DNA of 61,430 nucleotides from Candidatus Moduliflexus flocculans (GTDB lineage Bacteria; Moduliflexota; Moduliflexia; Moduliflexales; Moduliflexaceae): positions 1,078,804-1,140,233 of the forward strand of contig DF820455.1 in the NCBI GenBank assembly GCA_000739515.1, given 5' to 3'. Both the position numbers and the translations under genes were made by a program. Position 1 is the stretch's first letter. Each line of letters opens with the position of its first letter. The notes under the pieces are model-generated. The model was not told where the DNA came from. It saw nothing but the letters and a program-made list of their open reading frames with translations, and ran no database searches. Positions 18,244 through 31,660 of this stretch are shown piece after piece.

Positions 18244-19008
18244 ATGGAACAGATTTATAATTTTCGCGATTTCGGCGGATATGCGACCTCAAACGGCAGG
18301 CGTATCAAAACAGGGGTATTGTATCGCAGCGGCAATCTGGCGAAAGCATCTGCGCATGACATCGAACACCTGACGTCGCTTGGCATTCGCATGGTGTGCG
18401 ATTTGAGAACGCATGGCGAGCGCCGCAAGCATCCCGACCAGTTTCCTGACGGGTATCCTGTTCGCGTCGTGCATATTCCGATTCAAGGGAAAAATCATAA
18501 CGATTCTCCATACATTTTCCAACTCGCGTCGCTGATCTTCGGGAAAGGACGACGAACAGAGTACGCCGAGGCGCTGAAGGCATTTTATCAGGAATATATT
18601 ACGGATTTTCGCGCTGAACTGTCTGCGATTTTGAGGCTCGCCGCCGAACAAGAGAATCTGCCGCTGCTCATACATTGCACCGCCGGAAAAGACCGCACCG
18701 GCATCGCCTGCGGCCTGCTCCACTTGCTGCTCGGAACGCCGCCAGAGGTCGCGCTGCATGACTATTTGCTTTCGAATCAGCATCTGTATCAGTTTCAAAC
18801 AGAGATGCTGAAGCAGTTTGCCCCCCTCAGGCTATTCGGTGTATCTACTCAGCGATTCATGCCGATTTTCGAGGCGCGCCAGGAATATTGGGAAGCCGCC
18901 TTCGCGCAGATTGGCCGCGATTATGGTTCGGCGGACGCCTATCTGCGCGATGGATTAGGCATTTCGGAGAACGAGCGGCAGCGGTTCGCCGCGCTGCTGC
19001 TGGAATAG
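18244..19008 (+). CDS. Tyrosine/dual-specificity protein phosphatase (Cys-based)
   Basis: 254 residues from the ATG at 18244. The signature HCTAGKDRTG places the catalytic cysteine at C145 and the phosphate-binding arginine at R151 (CX5R). The N-terminal NFRDFGGYATSNGRRIKTGVLYRSGNL and the VCDLRTHGER region match the bacterial family related to Mycobacterium PtpB and to secreted tyrosine/lipid phosphatases. Family members remove phosphate from tyrosine, serine/threonine or phosphoinositides. No signal peptide is seen, so it acts in the cytoplasm, on an unknown substrate. An in-frame GTG 39 bases earlier lies within a palindromic repeat and is rejected. It ends in TAG. Confidence 0.87.
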   Translation: MEQIYNFRDFGGYATSNGRRIKTGVLYRSGNLAKASAHDIEHLTSLGIRMVCDLRTHGERRKHPDQFPDGYPVRVVHIPIQGKNHNDSPYIFQLASLIFGKGRRTEYAEALKAFYQEYITDFRAELSAILRLAAEQENLPLLIHCTAGKDRTGIACGLLHLLLGTPPEVALHDYLLSNQHLYQFQTEMLKQFAPLRLFGVSTQRFMPIFEARQEYWEAAFAQIGRDYGSADAYLRDGLGISENERQRFAALLLE

Positions 19009-19103
19009 CAGACGATTTTGGATTGTGTTATGCGGAAATAATGTTTTGCGAATTTCTTCTTGACAGATTTGGCGGCGGTTCGTAAGAGGGATTTATCAGT
19101 CAT

Positions 19104-19179
19104 CGGGGCGTAGCGCAGTCTGGTCTAGCGTACCGGCATGGGGTGCCAGTGGTCGGAGGTTCGAATCCTCTCGCCCCGA
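19104..19179 (+). tRNA. tRNA-Pro (anticodon GGG)
   Basis: A full cloverleaf can be folded. The acceptor CGGGGCG (19104-19110) pairs with CGCCCCG (19172-19178), the D-arm is GCGC...GCGT, and the T-arm is GGAGG-TTCGAAT-CCTCT. The anticodon loop reads ATGGGGT, giving anticodon GGG with G37, as expected for proline. The anticodon stem has one C-A mismatch at its second pair. The discriminator is A, and the 3' CCA is not encoded (CTTT follows), so it must be added by an enzyme. Confidence 0.92.
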
Positions 19180-19254
19180 CTTTCAATTTCTTCAACGTTT
19201 TACAGTCACCATCACGTTTGTTCGTATCTCAAAAAATTCCAATTACAGCGTGTC

Positions 19255-20007
19255 TTATTTAGGCTCTTCGCTGACTTCTAGCTTTGCAAAAATTTTGCAT
19301 GCCCAGATGCTGATTTCATACAGCACCAACAGCGGCCCGGCGAGCATGATCTGGCTCACCACGTCCGGCGGCGTGAGGATTGCGCCGACGATAAACGCGC
19401 CGACAATGGCGTATTTGCGGAAACTGCGGAGATGCGCGGGCGTGACAATGCCCATTTTGGCGAGAAAGACGAGGATGACTGGCAATTCGAAGACCACGCC
19501 GAAGACCAGCATCATGGTCGTGACGAACGAAACATAATTTGTGACCGAAATCATCGGCTGAATCAGCGACCCGCCGAATCCGATCAGAAATTTCAGCGCG
19601 AACGGCAGCATGACGAAAAAGGCAAACAGGCCGCCAAACAGAAAAAAACCGGTTGCCACTAATACGAAGGGCAATGCATACTGTTTTTCATTCGAATACA
19701 AGCCGGGCGCAATGAATGCCCAGATTTGATACAGCAGCATCGGCACGGCGACGACAATCGCCGCAAATGCCGCAAGTTTAAGATGCACGACAAACGCTTC
19801 TGCCGGGGAAAGCATGTATAATTGCTCGTTTTGGATGGGGACATGCAGAATGCGCAGCAGGTTTTCAGAAAAAGGATAAAGCGCCGCAAAACAGACGCCG
19901 ACCGTGATGAGGCTGACAACCAGACGATAGCGGAGTTCTTCAAGATGTCCGGTGAGCGAGAGGTGCTTTTCTTCTGTCGTGTCAGACCATTTCAATTTCC
20001 ATTGCAT
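19255..20007 (-). CDS. tatC: Twin-arginine translocase subunit TatC
   Basis: 250 residues with six hydrophobic segments. The family hallmark LTGHLEELRYRL lies at the N-terminal cytoplasmic face (about 17-28), and the F(A)PGLYSNEK region after the second segment corresponds to the conserved first cytoplasmic loop. TatC is the inner-membrane receptor that recognises the RR motif of folded Tat substrates. No tatA or tatB gene is adjacent. It is the last gene of the minus-strand run gyrB-gyrA-TPR lipoprotein-tatC, separated from the lipoprotein gene by a palindromic repeat (20031-20106) that could limit readthrough. Confidence 0.95.
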   Translation of the reverse strand: MQWKLKWSDTTEEKHLSLTGHLEELRYRLVVSLITVGVCFAALYPFSENLLRILHVPIQNEQLYMLSPAEAFVVHLKLAAFAAIVVAVPMLLYQIWAFIAPGLYSNEKQYALPFVLVATGFFLFGGLFAFFVMLPFALKFLIGFGGSLIQPMISVTNYVSFVTTMMLVFGVVFELPVILVFLAKMGIVTPAHLRSFRKYAIVGAFIVGAILTPPDVVSQIMLAGPLLVLYEISIWACKIFAKLEVSEEPK

Positions 20008-20030
20008 ACATCAAACCGATAAAAATAAAA

Positions 20031-20106
20031 CACTGATTGGACTGATAGACTGATTGACACTGTCAAAAACCATCAGTGGCACGCAGTCAGATCAGTCCAA
20101 TCAGTG
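20031..20106. repeat. Long inverted repeat, copy C1 (CACTGATTGGACTGA...)
   Basis: CACTGATTGGACTGA (20031-20045) is the exact inverse of TCAGTCCAATCAGTG (20092-20106). The centre contains further CTGATTG/ATCAG elements. A second copy with the same outer arm lies at 28463-28526, again directly after a minus-strand stop codon, so it may work as a transcript end. Confidence 0.8.
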
Positions 20107-20111
20107 TGCTA

Positions 20112-20975
20112 TTATTTGAGCCGCTTTTTCCAATCCACCGCCGCTGGAGCCTTTTGGCTGTCTTTGAGCGCTTCTTTGGCGCGTTCGATCTTGCGATCAA
20201 TCACCGCCGTATCCAGCATGGCAACAGCCGGATCCATTTGGCGCAATTCCTGATAGAGTTTTAACGCTAAATCAAACAATTCAACCCGCTCGTAACAAAA
20301 CGCGAGTTCGAGCATAATTTCAGCGCGAAGCTGCGGCGTCAGCGTATCTAATAAGAGCAATTCCTGATATCGGGAGATCGCCTCTTCCCATTGTTCTAAC
20401 AATGCGTAACTATTGGCGATTTGAAACCCCGCCATTGGCGCTCGCGAATTGTCGGGAAACGCATCCACTAAGGCCTGGAATTCCCGCATCGCCTGCTGGT
20501 AGTCATGCTGCTTAAAATAACATTCGCCGATATTGTAGCGATATTCCGCCGCATCTACCGCCGAAGCGTATTGCTCAAGAATCAGCCGATACGCCTCGAC
20601 GCCTTTCAGACAGTCGTTCAGCGATTTGTCGTAAATGTAGCCAATCAATTTCAACGATTCCAGAGCGTAAGTGCCTGGCTCGCTTTTCGCGTACAACTCC
20701 TGCAAGTGTTTCAGCGCGTTTTCTGGCTGTTTCAGTTTATAAAAATAGATGTTGCCTAATTCAAAACGCGCTTTCAGACTCAAATTCTGATCTGGATATT
20801 TTTGTAGAATGATCTCGAACAGATCAGCGGCTTGCTGATAATCCTCAGTCTGATACGCCTTCACCGCTCGTTGGTACAGGTCTTTCATATCCTCTTTGCA
20901 TCCTACCAGCGAAAGACAGAGGATAATTAGCCAACCGAAGACATTATTCCTCAGATTCGGGGAGGTCTGGTTCAT
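20112..20975 (-). CDS. TPR-repeat outer-membrane-type lipoprotein
   Basis: 287 residues from the ATG at 20975. The signal segment [17 protein letters not shown] ends in a good lipobox with C26 as the lipidated residue. About six tetratricopeptide-like repeats follow (about 30-265), rich in A-Y-F-Y pairs such as [21 protein letters not shown] and [23 protein letters not shown]. The architecture recalls BamD and YbgF-type envelope proteins, but it is not identical to either and the partner is unknown. The 5' end overlaps the gyrA coding sequence by 32 bases, and its ribosome site (AGAGGAAG) lies inside gyrA, so translation is probably coupled. A longer start at 20999 (MMKRKKRQ) is possible. Confidence 0.85.
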   Translation of the reverse strand: MNQTSPNLRNNVFGWLIILCLSLVGCKEDMKDLYQRAVKAYQTEDYQQAADLFEIILQKYPDQNLSLKARFELGNIYFYKLKQPENALKHLQELYAKSEPGTYALESLKLIGYIYDKSLNDCLKGVEAYRLILEQYASAVDAAEYRYNIGECYFKQHDYQQAMREFQALVDAFPDNSRAPMAGFQIANSYALLEQWEEAISRYQELLLLDTLTPQLRAEIMLELAFCYERVELFDLALKLYQELRQMDPAVAMLDTAVIDRKIERAKEALKDSQKAPAAVDWKKRLK

Positions 20976-23430
20976 TTGTCGTTTCTTCCTCTTCATCATT
21001 TTCCAAAACGCGGGCGACCGCCACGACCGTATCGTCGTCGCTCAACCATTGCAAGGCTACGCCCTGCGTATTACGTCCGATGACTTTGATGTTCGAGACT
21101 TTGATGCGGAGGATTTTGCCCGAGGCCGCGACTAACAGAATATCATCCTGTTCGCTGACTTGAAGCATTCCCACAACATTCCCGCGTTTCGGGGTGCATT
21201 TGATATTAATAATACCTTTGCCGCCACGTCCCTGCACGCGATATTCTTCAACTTCCGAACGCTTGCCATAACCTTTTTCCGTGACGGTTAAGATCGTGAA
21301 ATCATTGTGAACAATATCCATCCCAATGACGTAATCATCCTCTTCCAGCGAAATGCCGCGCACGCCGGTCGCCGTTCGTCCCATCGGACGCACATCTTCC
21401 TCTGAAAAACGAATCGCCATCCCTTTGTGCGTGGAGAGGAACACATCTTGTTTCCCGTCGGTCAGCGCGACCGAGACGAGCGAATCGCCTTCGTTAATAT
21501 TCAAGGCGATAATTCCACTCGAACGCGGGTTCGCATATTCGGTCAACTCGGTCTTTTTGACCGTGCCGTTCTGCGTCGCCATGACGATATATTTGCCCGG
21601 CTCGAAATTTTGTACTGGCAGAATCGCCGACACTTTTTCTTCTGCCTCAACCTGGATCAAATTAATAATCGGCTTGCCGCGCGCCTGCCGTCCCGCCTCG
21701 GGAATCGTATAGACTTTCAGCCAATAGACTTTGCCTTTGTCCGTGAAGACGAGAATGTAGTCGTGCGTGGAGGCGACGAACAGATGCTCGACAAAATCGT
21801 CTTCTTTGGCGATAATGCCAGTCACGCCTTTGCCGTGCCGCAATTGGCTGCGATACATCGTCACTGGATTGCGTTTGATGTATCCGGCGTGCGTAATCAT
21901 GACCATCATGTCTTCCTCGACAATCATATCTTCCAGCGTGATTTCCGAGGAATCGTCCACGATTTCAGTGCGCCGGGCGTCGCCGTACATTTCTTTGACT
22001 TTGATCAGTTCGTCTTTGATGACGCCGGTCACCAGCGCCGGTTGTTCCAATAATGACCGCAGATACCGGATTTCAGTCAGCAGATCATGATGTTCCGTTT
22101 CTAATTTTTCGCGTTCGAGGCCGGTGAGGCGCTGCAAACGCATGTCGAGAATGGCGCGAGCTTGTTCTTCGCTCAGGCCGAATTGCGCCATCAAGCCATC
22201 TCGGGCGATCTGCGGCGTTTGCGAAGCGCGAATTAGACTGACGACCGCGTCAATGTTATCAAGCGCAATCAGCAAGCCCTGTACGATGTGATCCCGCGCT
22301 TCGGCTTTCGCCAGCAGGAAGATGGTGCGCCGGACAATTACGTCGCGGCGGTGGCGCAGGAACAGTTCCATCATTTCCTTCAGAGTCAAGCATCGCGGAC
22401 GTTGATCCACAATCGCTAACATAATCGTGCCGAATGTGACCTGAAGTTGTGTATGCTTGTAGAGTTTGTTGAGAATAACTTCCGCGTATTGATCGCGTTT
22501 GAGTTCAATAACGATCCGCATGCCGTCGCGGTCAGATTCATCGCGCAGATCGGAGATTCCTTCGATATTTTTCTCGCGCACCAATTCGGCGATTTTTTCA
22601 ATAAGTCTGGCTTTATTGACCTGATATGGAATTTCCGTGATAATAATCCGTTCTTTTTCGGCGCGTTTTTCCTTTTCAACGAACGCTTTGGCGCGAAGCT
22701 GAATCAGACCGCGACCGGTGCGATAGGCGTCATAAATCCCCTGACGTCCGTAAATAATCGCGCCCGTCGGGAAATCAGGCCCCTTAATGTAATGACAGAG
22801 TTCGTCAATCGTGATGTCAGGGCGTTCGATCAACGCAATTAAGCCATCTACGATTTCGCCGAGATTGTGTGGCGGAACATTGGTCGCCATGCCGACCGCG
22901 ATTCCGGATGAGCCATTGACGAGCAGGTTCGGGAGTTTCGTCGGCAGGACTTCCGGCTCTAAGAGCGATTCGTCGTAGTTCGGAATAAAATCCACCGTTT
23001 CTTTGTCAATGTCCGACAACAATTCATCGGAAATGCGGGCGCGGCGGGCTTCGGTGTATCGCATGGCTGCCGCCGGATCGCCGTCCACCGAGCCGAAGTT
23101 GCCCTGTCCGTCCACTAATGGATAGCGTAGCGAAAAATCCTGCGCCATGCGGACAAGCGTATCATAAATCGCGGAATCGCCGTGCGGATGATATTTTCCC
23201 ATCGCATCGCCGACGACGCGGGCTGATTTTTTGAAGGGCTTGTTCCAATCCAGCCCCATCTCGTGCATGGTGTACAACACGCGGCGATGCACTGGCTTGA
23301 GGCCGTCGCGCACGTCTGGCAAGGCGCGTCCAATGATGACACTCATCGCGTAATCAAGATACGAATTTTGCATCTCGGTTTCGATGGAAACCGGAACCGG
23401 GGGAATCGTTTGTTCGTTAATTTGTGCCAT
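20944..23430 (-). CDS. gyrA: DNA gyrase subunit A
   Basis: 828 residues, normal for GyrA, the breakage-reunion subunit that introduces negative supercoils together with Gyr[21 protein letters not shown] opens the winged-helix domain, the catalytic tyrosine is Y125 in AAMRYTEAR, and the quinolone-binding region reads [11 protein letters not shown] with the wild-type-like Ser86 and Asp90. The C-terminal pinwheel includes the GyrA-box QGRGGKG (about 731-737), which wraps DNA and separates gyrase from topoisomerase IV. An acidic tail follows. It starts 117 bp downstream of the gyrB stop and overlaps the lipoprotein gene at its 3' end. Confidence 0.97.
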   Translation of the reverse strand: MAQINEQTIPPVPVSIETEMQNSYLDYAMSVIIGRALPDVRDGLKPVHRRVLYTMHEMGLDWNKPFKKSARVVGDAMGKYHPHGDSAIYDTLVRMAQDFSLRYPLVDGQGNFGSVDGDPAAAMRYTEARRARISDELLSDIDKETVDFIPNYDESLLEPEVLPTKLPNLLVNGSSGIAVGMATNVPPHNLGEIVDGLIALIERPDITIDELCHYIKGPDFPTGAIIYGRQGIYDAYRTGRGLIQLRAKAFVEKEKRAEKERIIITEIPYQVNKARLIEKIAELVREKNIEGISDLRDESDRDGMRIVIELKRDQYAEVILNKLYKHTQLQVTFGTIMLAIVDQRPRCLTLKEMMELFLRHRRDVIVRRTIFLLAKAEARDHIVQGLLIALDNIDAVVSLIRASQTPQIARDGLMAQFGLSEEQARAILDMRLQRLTGLEREKLETEHHDLLTEIRYLRSLLEQPALVTGVIKDELIKVKEMYGDARRTEIVDDSSEITLEDMIVEEDMMVMITHAGYIKRNPVTMYRSQLRHGKGVTGIIAKEDDFVEHLFVASTHDYILVFTDKGKVYWLKVYTIPEAGRQARGKPIINLIQVEAEEKVSAILPVQNFEPGKYIVMATQNGTVKKTELTEYANPRSSGIIALNINEGDSLVSVALTDGKQDVFLSTHKGMAIRFSEEDVRPMGRTATGVRGISLEEDDYVIGMDIVHNDFTILTVTEKGYGKRSEVEEYRVQGRGGKGIINIKCTPKRGNVVGMLQVSEQDDILLVAASGKILRIKVSNIKVIGRNTQGVALQWLSDDDTVVAVARVLENDEEEETTNEPDLPESEE

Positions 23431-23547
23431 AAATTTCGAAATCTATTTGATGTCTCGCAAATCGCCATAGTGGAGGCGTTATCGCGAAAAGTGTGTTCAG
23501 TTCATAACGCGATCAAACACATTGAACGTATCTGACAGCGAAGAAAA

Positions 23548-27570
<4,023 letters not shown>

Positions 27571-27638
27571 TTACGCTTTCGATTTCCCCGACTCTTGTCA
27601 AGGAAATTTACGGCGAAACTCGCTGAAAACAGGGTTTT

Positions 27639-28448
27639 TTAGACGACGTTTTCGATCTCGATGAACAGGGGGCGAACATCGAAACTTCGCTCGATTTCAG
27701 CCTTTAGAGCGAGAATCCCTGGTTTTTCAGACCAGTAGTGGCCGAGGTTGATGAAATTCGTACGGGTTTCATAAGAGACCGCAGCAGCGGATTCGTCAAC
27801 GCTGCCGCAAACAAAGGTATCCACGCCGCGCTCAAAGATCGCGTTCGAACGGTATTCTCGCGAGGCGCTGCCAGAAATAACGGCGAGCTTTTTAGGAATC
27901 TCAGGCCCGTTGGGATAGGCCAGAAAGCCGTGCCGATAGGTTGGCGCAAGCAAAAATGGCGCGGGCGCGGGCGATGCCGCGGGTTGGTAGGCTGCCGGAT
28001 GAAGGGCATGATGAAAGATGTCCAACATCGCTGTCAACGAATGTTCTTGCGTATTGCGGGCGAAAAAGCCAACGTCGAACGGTTCGAGCATTTCTGCGCC
28101 GAGATAGCGCAATAATTCGGCATTATTGCCGTATTGTTGGTGAGCATCTAACGGGAGATGAATGCCGAACACGGAGATGTCATGCTGCAAGAGCAGGCGA
28201 ATCTGTTCGCGCCGCCTGCCAGTCAATGAAAAGACATCCTTGCCAAAAAATCCATGATGCACGATGATCGCGTCTGCGTTAAATTGGATGGCGCGTTCGA
28301 TGAATGGCAAATGCAATGACACGCCAAATGCGATGGTTTCGATTTGCGCCTTGCCTTCGACTTGCAGGCCATTCTGGCAAAAATCCTGAAAATGGTCATA
28401 GTGAAATGTTTCTTTGAGAAATATGCTGAGCTCGTTGCGAAGAATCAT
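27639..28448 (-). CDS. Nif3-like dinuclear metal centre protein
   Basis: 269 residues of the Nif3/YbgI (DUF34) family, sometimes labelled GTP cyclohydrolase 1 type 2. The metal-binding pattern is present: AIIVHHGFFGK with H64 and H65, FGIHLPLDAH with D101 and H103, and a late NLGHYWSEKPG that supplies the C-terminal histidine and glutamate. SGSAS (about 193) fits the usual glycine/serine turn before the C-terminal half. The family forms hexamers with two metal ions per subunit, but its reaction is not settled. It is upstream of gyrB on the same strand, separated by a palindromic repeat, so co-transcription is uncertain. Confidence 0.92.
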   Translation of the reverse strand: MILRNELSIFLKETFHYDHFQDFCQNGLQVEGKAQIETIAFGVSLHLPFIERAIQFNADAIIVHHGFFGKDVFSLTGRRREQIRLLLQHDISVFGIHLPLDAHQQYGNNAELLRYLGAEMLEPFDVGFFARNTQEHSLTAMLDIFHHALHPAAYQPAASPAPAPFLLAPTYRHGFLAYPNGPEIPKKLAVISGSASREYRSNAIFERGVDTFVCGSVDESAAAVSYETRTNFINLGHYWSEKPGILALKAEIERSFDVRPLFIEIENVV

Positions 28449-28462
28449 GAGAAAAAATAGAG

Positions 28463-28526
28463 CACTGATTGGACTAATGGGGCTGATAAAAATCAGTGAA
28501 GATCAGTCAAATCAGCCCAATCAGTG
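28463..28526. repeat. Inverted repeat, copy C2
   Basis: CACTGATTGG (28463-28472) mirrors CCAATCAGTG (28517-28526), with inner ATCAGT elements. It matches copy C1 at 20031-20106 in its outer arm and lies just after the stop of the last two-component gene, where it may terminate that long transcript. Confidence 0.75.
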
Positions 28527-28531
28527 TTCTA

Positions 28532-29737
28532 TTACTCCGCGGCGGCAAGCAGTCGCACGGTGACGACCGTCCCCTGTTTCGGCTCGGTTTCGATGCGCAT
28601 CTGACCATTATTCTTTTCCACTAACGCCTTGCTGAGAATCAGGCCAAGTCCAGAGCCTTCCTCGCCGTTTGTGCCGGGGGTTGAATATTTCATGTCAATG
28701 CGAAAGAGATGCGGAATCGCTTCTTTGGGGATCCCAACCCCAGTGTCAGAGACGGCAAATTCGATAAATGCGCCTTGCGATACGGCTGACAGTTCGATAA
28801 TACCGCCAGGCCGCGTAAATTTTACGGCATTTGACAGGAGATTCCGCAAAATGGTATTGAGCATTCCTTTATCGGCATAGACGCGAAACTGCGGCGGAAT
28901 TTGATTTTTCAGCGAGAGCTTTTTCTGAACTGCATTCGACGCAAAAAATGCCGTATTGCGTTCCGATAATTCTCGCAGCGAGATGTATTGCGGATGATAT
29001 TCGATAATATTTTGTTTTAACTGCGTCCAGGTGAGCAGATTTTCCAGCAGAACATAGACCGATTCTGTCGCTTCCTGCATAGAGGTGACGTGTTCTTTAA
29101 TCTCTTGCGGGCTGAATTTGCCGACGTTTTTGACGATGAAGTCGCTGATGCCGAGCAGACCGGTAAAAGGGGCGCGCAAATCGTGGGCGATGATTGAAAA
29201 GAATTTATCTTTGCTGGCGTTGAGCTGTTTCAATTCTTCCTGCTGCTGTTCTAATTGCACGGTGCGTTCTTTGACTTTTTGCTCCAAATTCGCATTCATG
29301 CCCCGCAGCAATTGCATCTGTTTTTCAATCGCCTTATCCTGAAAATATCGCCGAATCGCCTCTTTGACCGTGAGCTCTAAATCGGTGGCGTCCCAGGGTT
29401 TCGCAATATACCGGTATAGATTGGCGCGATTGACGGCATTCGTAATCGCGTCTTTATCAGCCTGGCCGGTCAGCATGATCGTTAACGTTTTCGGAGAAAT
29501 CGCGTGAAGGCGAGCCAACAATTCATCGCCCTTCAGCCCGGGCATAATCTGGTCGGCAATAACAAGCGGAATATCGTTTCCCGCTAACATCAATTCTTCG
29601 AAAAGGTTAAGCGCCTCTTCTCCGCCCTCCGCGATTTCAATGATATACTTGCTGCCAAAGCTTTTATTCAGCTCTCGCTTGAGCGATTTCAGGACGATTT
29701 CTTCGTCATCTACGCAAACAATGACCGGTTCTTTCAT
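28532..29737 (-). CDS. Receiver-histidine kinase (REC-HisKA-HATPase)
   Basis: 401 residues from the ATG at 29737 (GAGGAAA ribosome site). An N-terminal receiver (1-128) has acceptor D62 in IADQIMPGLKG and the ANLYRYIAKPWD motif shared with its neighbours. A coiled coil (about 135-175) leads to HisKA with H185 in AHDLRAPFTGLLG and a HATPase domain (about 285-400; NAVKF, DTGVGIP, GSGLGL). With the receiver placed before the kinase it is probably controlled by an upstream kinase of the same cluster. The ORF can be extended to 29845, but that adds unrelated sequence. It is separated from the preceding activator gene by 150 bp and ends the cluster. Confidence 0.92.
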   Translation of the reverse strand: MKEPVIVCVDDEEIVLKSLKRELNKSFGSKYIIEIAEGGEEALNLFEELMLAGNDIPLVIADQIMPGLKGDELLARLHAISPKTLTIMLTGQADKDAITNAVNRANLYRYIAKPWDATDLELTVKEAIRRYFQDKAIEKQMQLLRGMNANLEQKVKERTVQLEQQQEELKQLNASKDKFFSIIAHDLRAPFTGLLGISDFIVKNVGKFSPQEIKEHVTSMQEATESVYVLLENLLTWTQLKQNIIEYHPQYISLRELSERNTAFFASNAVQKKLSLKNQIPPQFRVYADKGMLNTILRNLLSNAVKFTRPGGIIELSAVSQGAFIEFAVSDTGVGIPKEAIPHLFRIDMKYSTPGTNGEEGSGLGLILSKALVEKNNGQMRIETEPKQGTVVTVRLLAAAE

Positions 29738-29887
29738 CTCGGCTTTCCTCAGAAATTTTGTGGGCATTTTGTGGGCAAATACGCCAATTCGTAAATAGTG
29801 AGGAGCGCCTAAATAGCTCCCATTTCTTTTCCTTGTTTTTCTCATCTTTGCAATATGGGAAAAGAAGTCAACAGAAATGTCGGCCTA

Positions 29888-31654
29888 TCAGCGGAATATC
29901 CCATATTTTTCGACTTTCCGCTGCAAGGTGCGGCGAGGGATGCCAAGCTCTTCTGCTGTTTTGACGCGCCGCCATTTGTTTCTGATCAGGGTTTCCCGAA
30001 TGAGATGCGCTTCGAGGGTTTCAACAGCGTCATGCAACTGTATTCCCGGCGGAAGCGGAGCGATTGACAGCGTTGACGCTGGCGGCAAATCAACACTGGG
30101 GATATCTATGCGGCCTGTCGCGAGATAGCGTTGCAGGCGGTTTTGCATCTCACGGATATTGCCAGGCCAATCATAGCGCATAAATGCGTCAAGAATCGCT
30201 GATGGGAGTGGTGTTTCCGGGGCGTATTCCTGTAGCAATGCTTCCAACAGCAGCGGAATATCTTCGCGGCGTTCTCGTAATGGAGGCACCACGATTTCCA
30301 TCACATGCAGGCGATAAAACAGGTCTTCCCGAAACTGCCCGTCTCGCACCATTTCAGGCAAGCGTTTGTTGGTGGCGGCCAGGATTCTGGCATCAACGCG
30401 GCGCGGCATGGTTCCCCCTACTGGCGTAAACTCCCTGTTTTCTAAGACTCGCAGGAGTTTGACTTGCATCGGAAAGCTGAGTTCGCCGATTTCATCAAGA
30501 AAAAGCGTTCCCTGGTCCGCGGCGTCGAAATAGCCGGGCGCATTCCTGTCGGCGCCAGTAAACGCGCCTTTGCGATGCCCGAAAAATTCGCGTTCGAAAA
30601 TCGTTTCCGTAACCGCCCCACAATTGACAGGGACAAACGGCTGATTTGTCCGTGAACTGAGGGCATGAATTGTCCGTGCGACTAACTCTTTGCCTGTGCC
30701 GGATTCGCCAGAAATCACCACATGAAATTCCGAAGCAGCGGCGGCAGCGATCAATTCATACACCTCCTGCATTCTCCGGCTTTTGCCGATAATCGGGCCT
30801 AAGCGATACCGTTCATAATTCGTGGCTTTGAGCGCAAGATTTTCGCGTTGCAATTTGGTATTTTCGGCTTCAATGCGTTTTTTCCAGGACAGGTCTCGCA
30901 AGACGGCGATCTGAATGTCTCTGCCCTGATAGGCCATCCTTCGGGCATATATCTCTAACGGAATCGGTGCGCCATTGCGCATCTGCCCTTCAATTTCAAG
31001 CGGATACTCGGCGTTCGTCGTTAACATCGCGGCGACCGAGGCGCGAAATGGCTCGCTGATAAAATCCGAGAACACCGCCTCAATCATCGTTTCGCGATCT
31101 GTATCGAACAGATCGAACGCCCGCTGATTCGCGTCAATAATGCGTCCCTGATCGTGCAGAATAATCCCTTCGAGCGTCGCTTCGACCAGCGTGCGAAATC
31201 GAAGATTCTGTTCCTGAAGCAGCAGATTTTGCGCTTGCAGTTGCAACTGAAGGCGGCGAATCGTCACATGCGTTTGAACGCGGAGCAGGACTTCCTGGGG
31301 TTCAAACGGTTTGCCTACATAATCAACGGCGCCAAGTTCGAATCCTTTGATTTTCTCGAATAGTTCGGTTTTCGCACTGATAAAGATAATTGGAATCTCG
31401 CTGGTGTTCGGGTCAGCTTTGAGTTGTTGACAGACCTCATAGCCGGAGATATCTGGAAGCACAATATCCAGCAAGACCACATCGGGCGGATTCAATCGAA
31501 TGGAAGAGAGTGCGATTTTTCCATTCAAGGCGGGACGAGCGAGATAGCCGGCTTTCGTTAACATATCTGTCAATAACCGCAAATTGGCCGGCATGTCATC
31601 AACAACAACAATTTGCGGCCTGGACGATTCTGGAGATGGCAATTGTGTGTGCAT
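29888..31654 (-). CDS. Sigma54-dependent response regulator with receiver and PAS (REC-PAS-AAA+-HTH)
   Basis: 588 residues. The receiver (12-130) has acceptor D63 in LLDIVLPDISG. A helical linker and a PAS domain (about 150-260) follow. The AAA+ domain (about 285-515) has Walker A GESGTGKE (316-323), the sigma54-contacting GAFTGA (363-368) and Walker B GTLFLDEIGEL. A Fis-type helix-turn-helix (ELGIPRRTLQRKVEKYG) ends the protein. It should activate sigma54 promoters when phosphorylated; a PAS between receiver and AAA+ is less common and suggests a second input. It follows the REC-kinase-REC gene by 6 bp, so it is the apparent transcriptional output of the cluster. Its target promoters were not found by eye. 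Confidence 0.94.
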   Translation of the reverse strand: MHTQLPSPESSRPQIVVVDDMPANLRLLTDMLTKAGYLARPALNGKIALSSIRLNPPDVVLLDIVLPDISGYEVCQQLKADPNTSEIPIIFISAKTELFEKIKGFELGAVDYVGKPFEPQEVLLRVQTHVTIRRLQLQLQAQNLLLQEQNLRFRTLVEATLEGIILHDQGRIIDANQRAFDLFDTDRETMIEAVFSDFISEPFRASVAAMLTTNAEYPLEIEGQMRNGAPIPLEIYARRMAYQGRDIQIAVLRDLSWKKRIEAENTKLQRENLALKATNYERYRLGPIIGKSRRMQEVYELIAAAAASEFHVVISGESGTGKELVARTIHALSSRTNQPFVPVNCGAVTETIFEREFFGHRKGAFTGADRNAPGYFDAADQGTLFLDEIGELSFPMQVKLLRVLENREFTPVGGTMPRRVDARILAATNKRLPEMVRDGQFREDLFYRLHVMEIVVPPLRERREDIPLLLEALLQEYAPETPLPSAILDAFMRYDWPGNIREMQNRLQRYLATGRIDIPSVDLPPASTLSIAPLPPGIQLHDAVETLEAHLIRETLIRNKWRRVKTAEELGIPRRTLQRKVEKYGIFR

Positions 31655-31660
31655 ACCATT

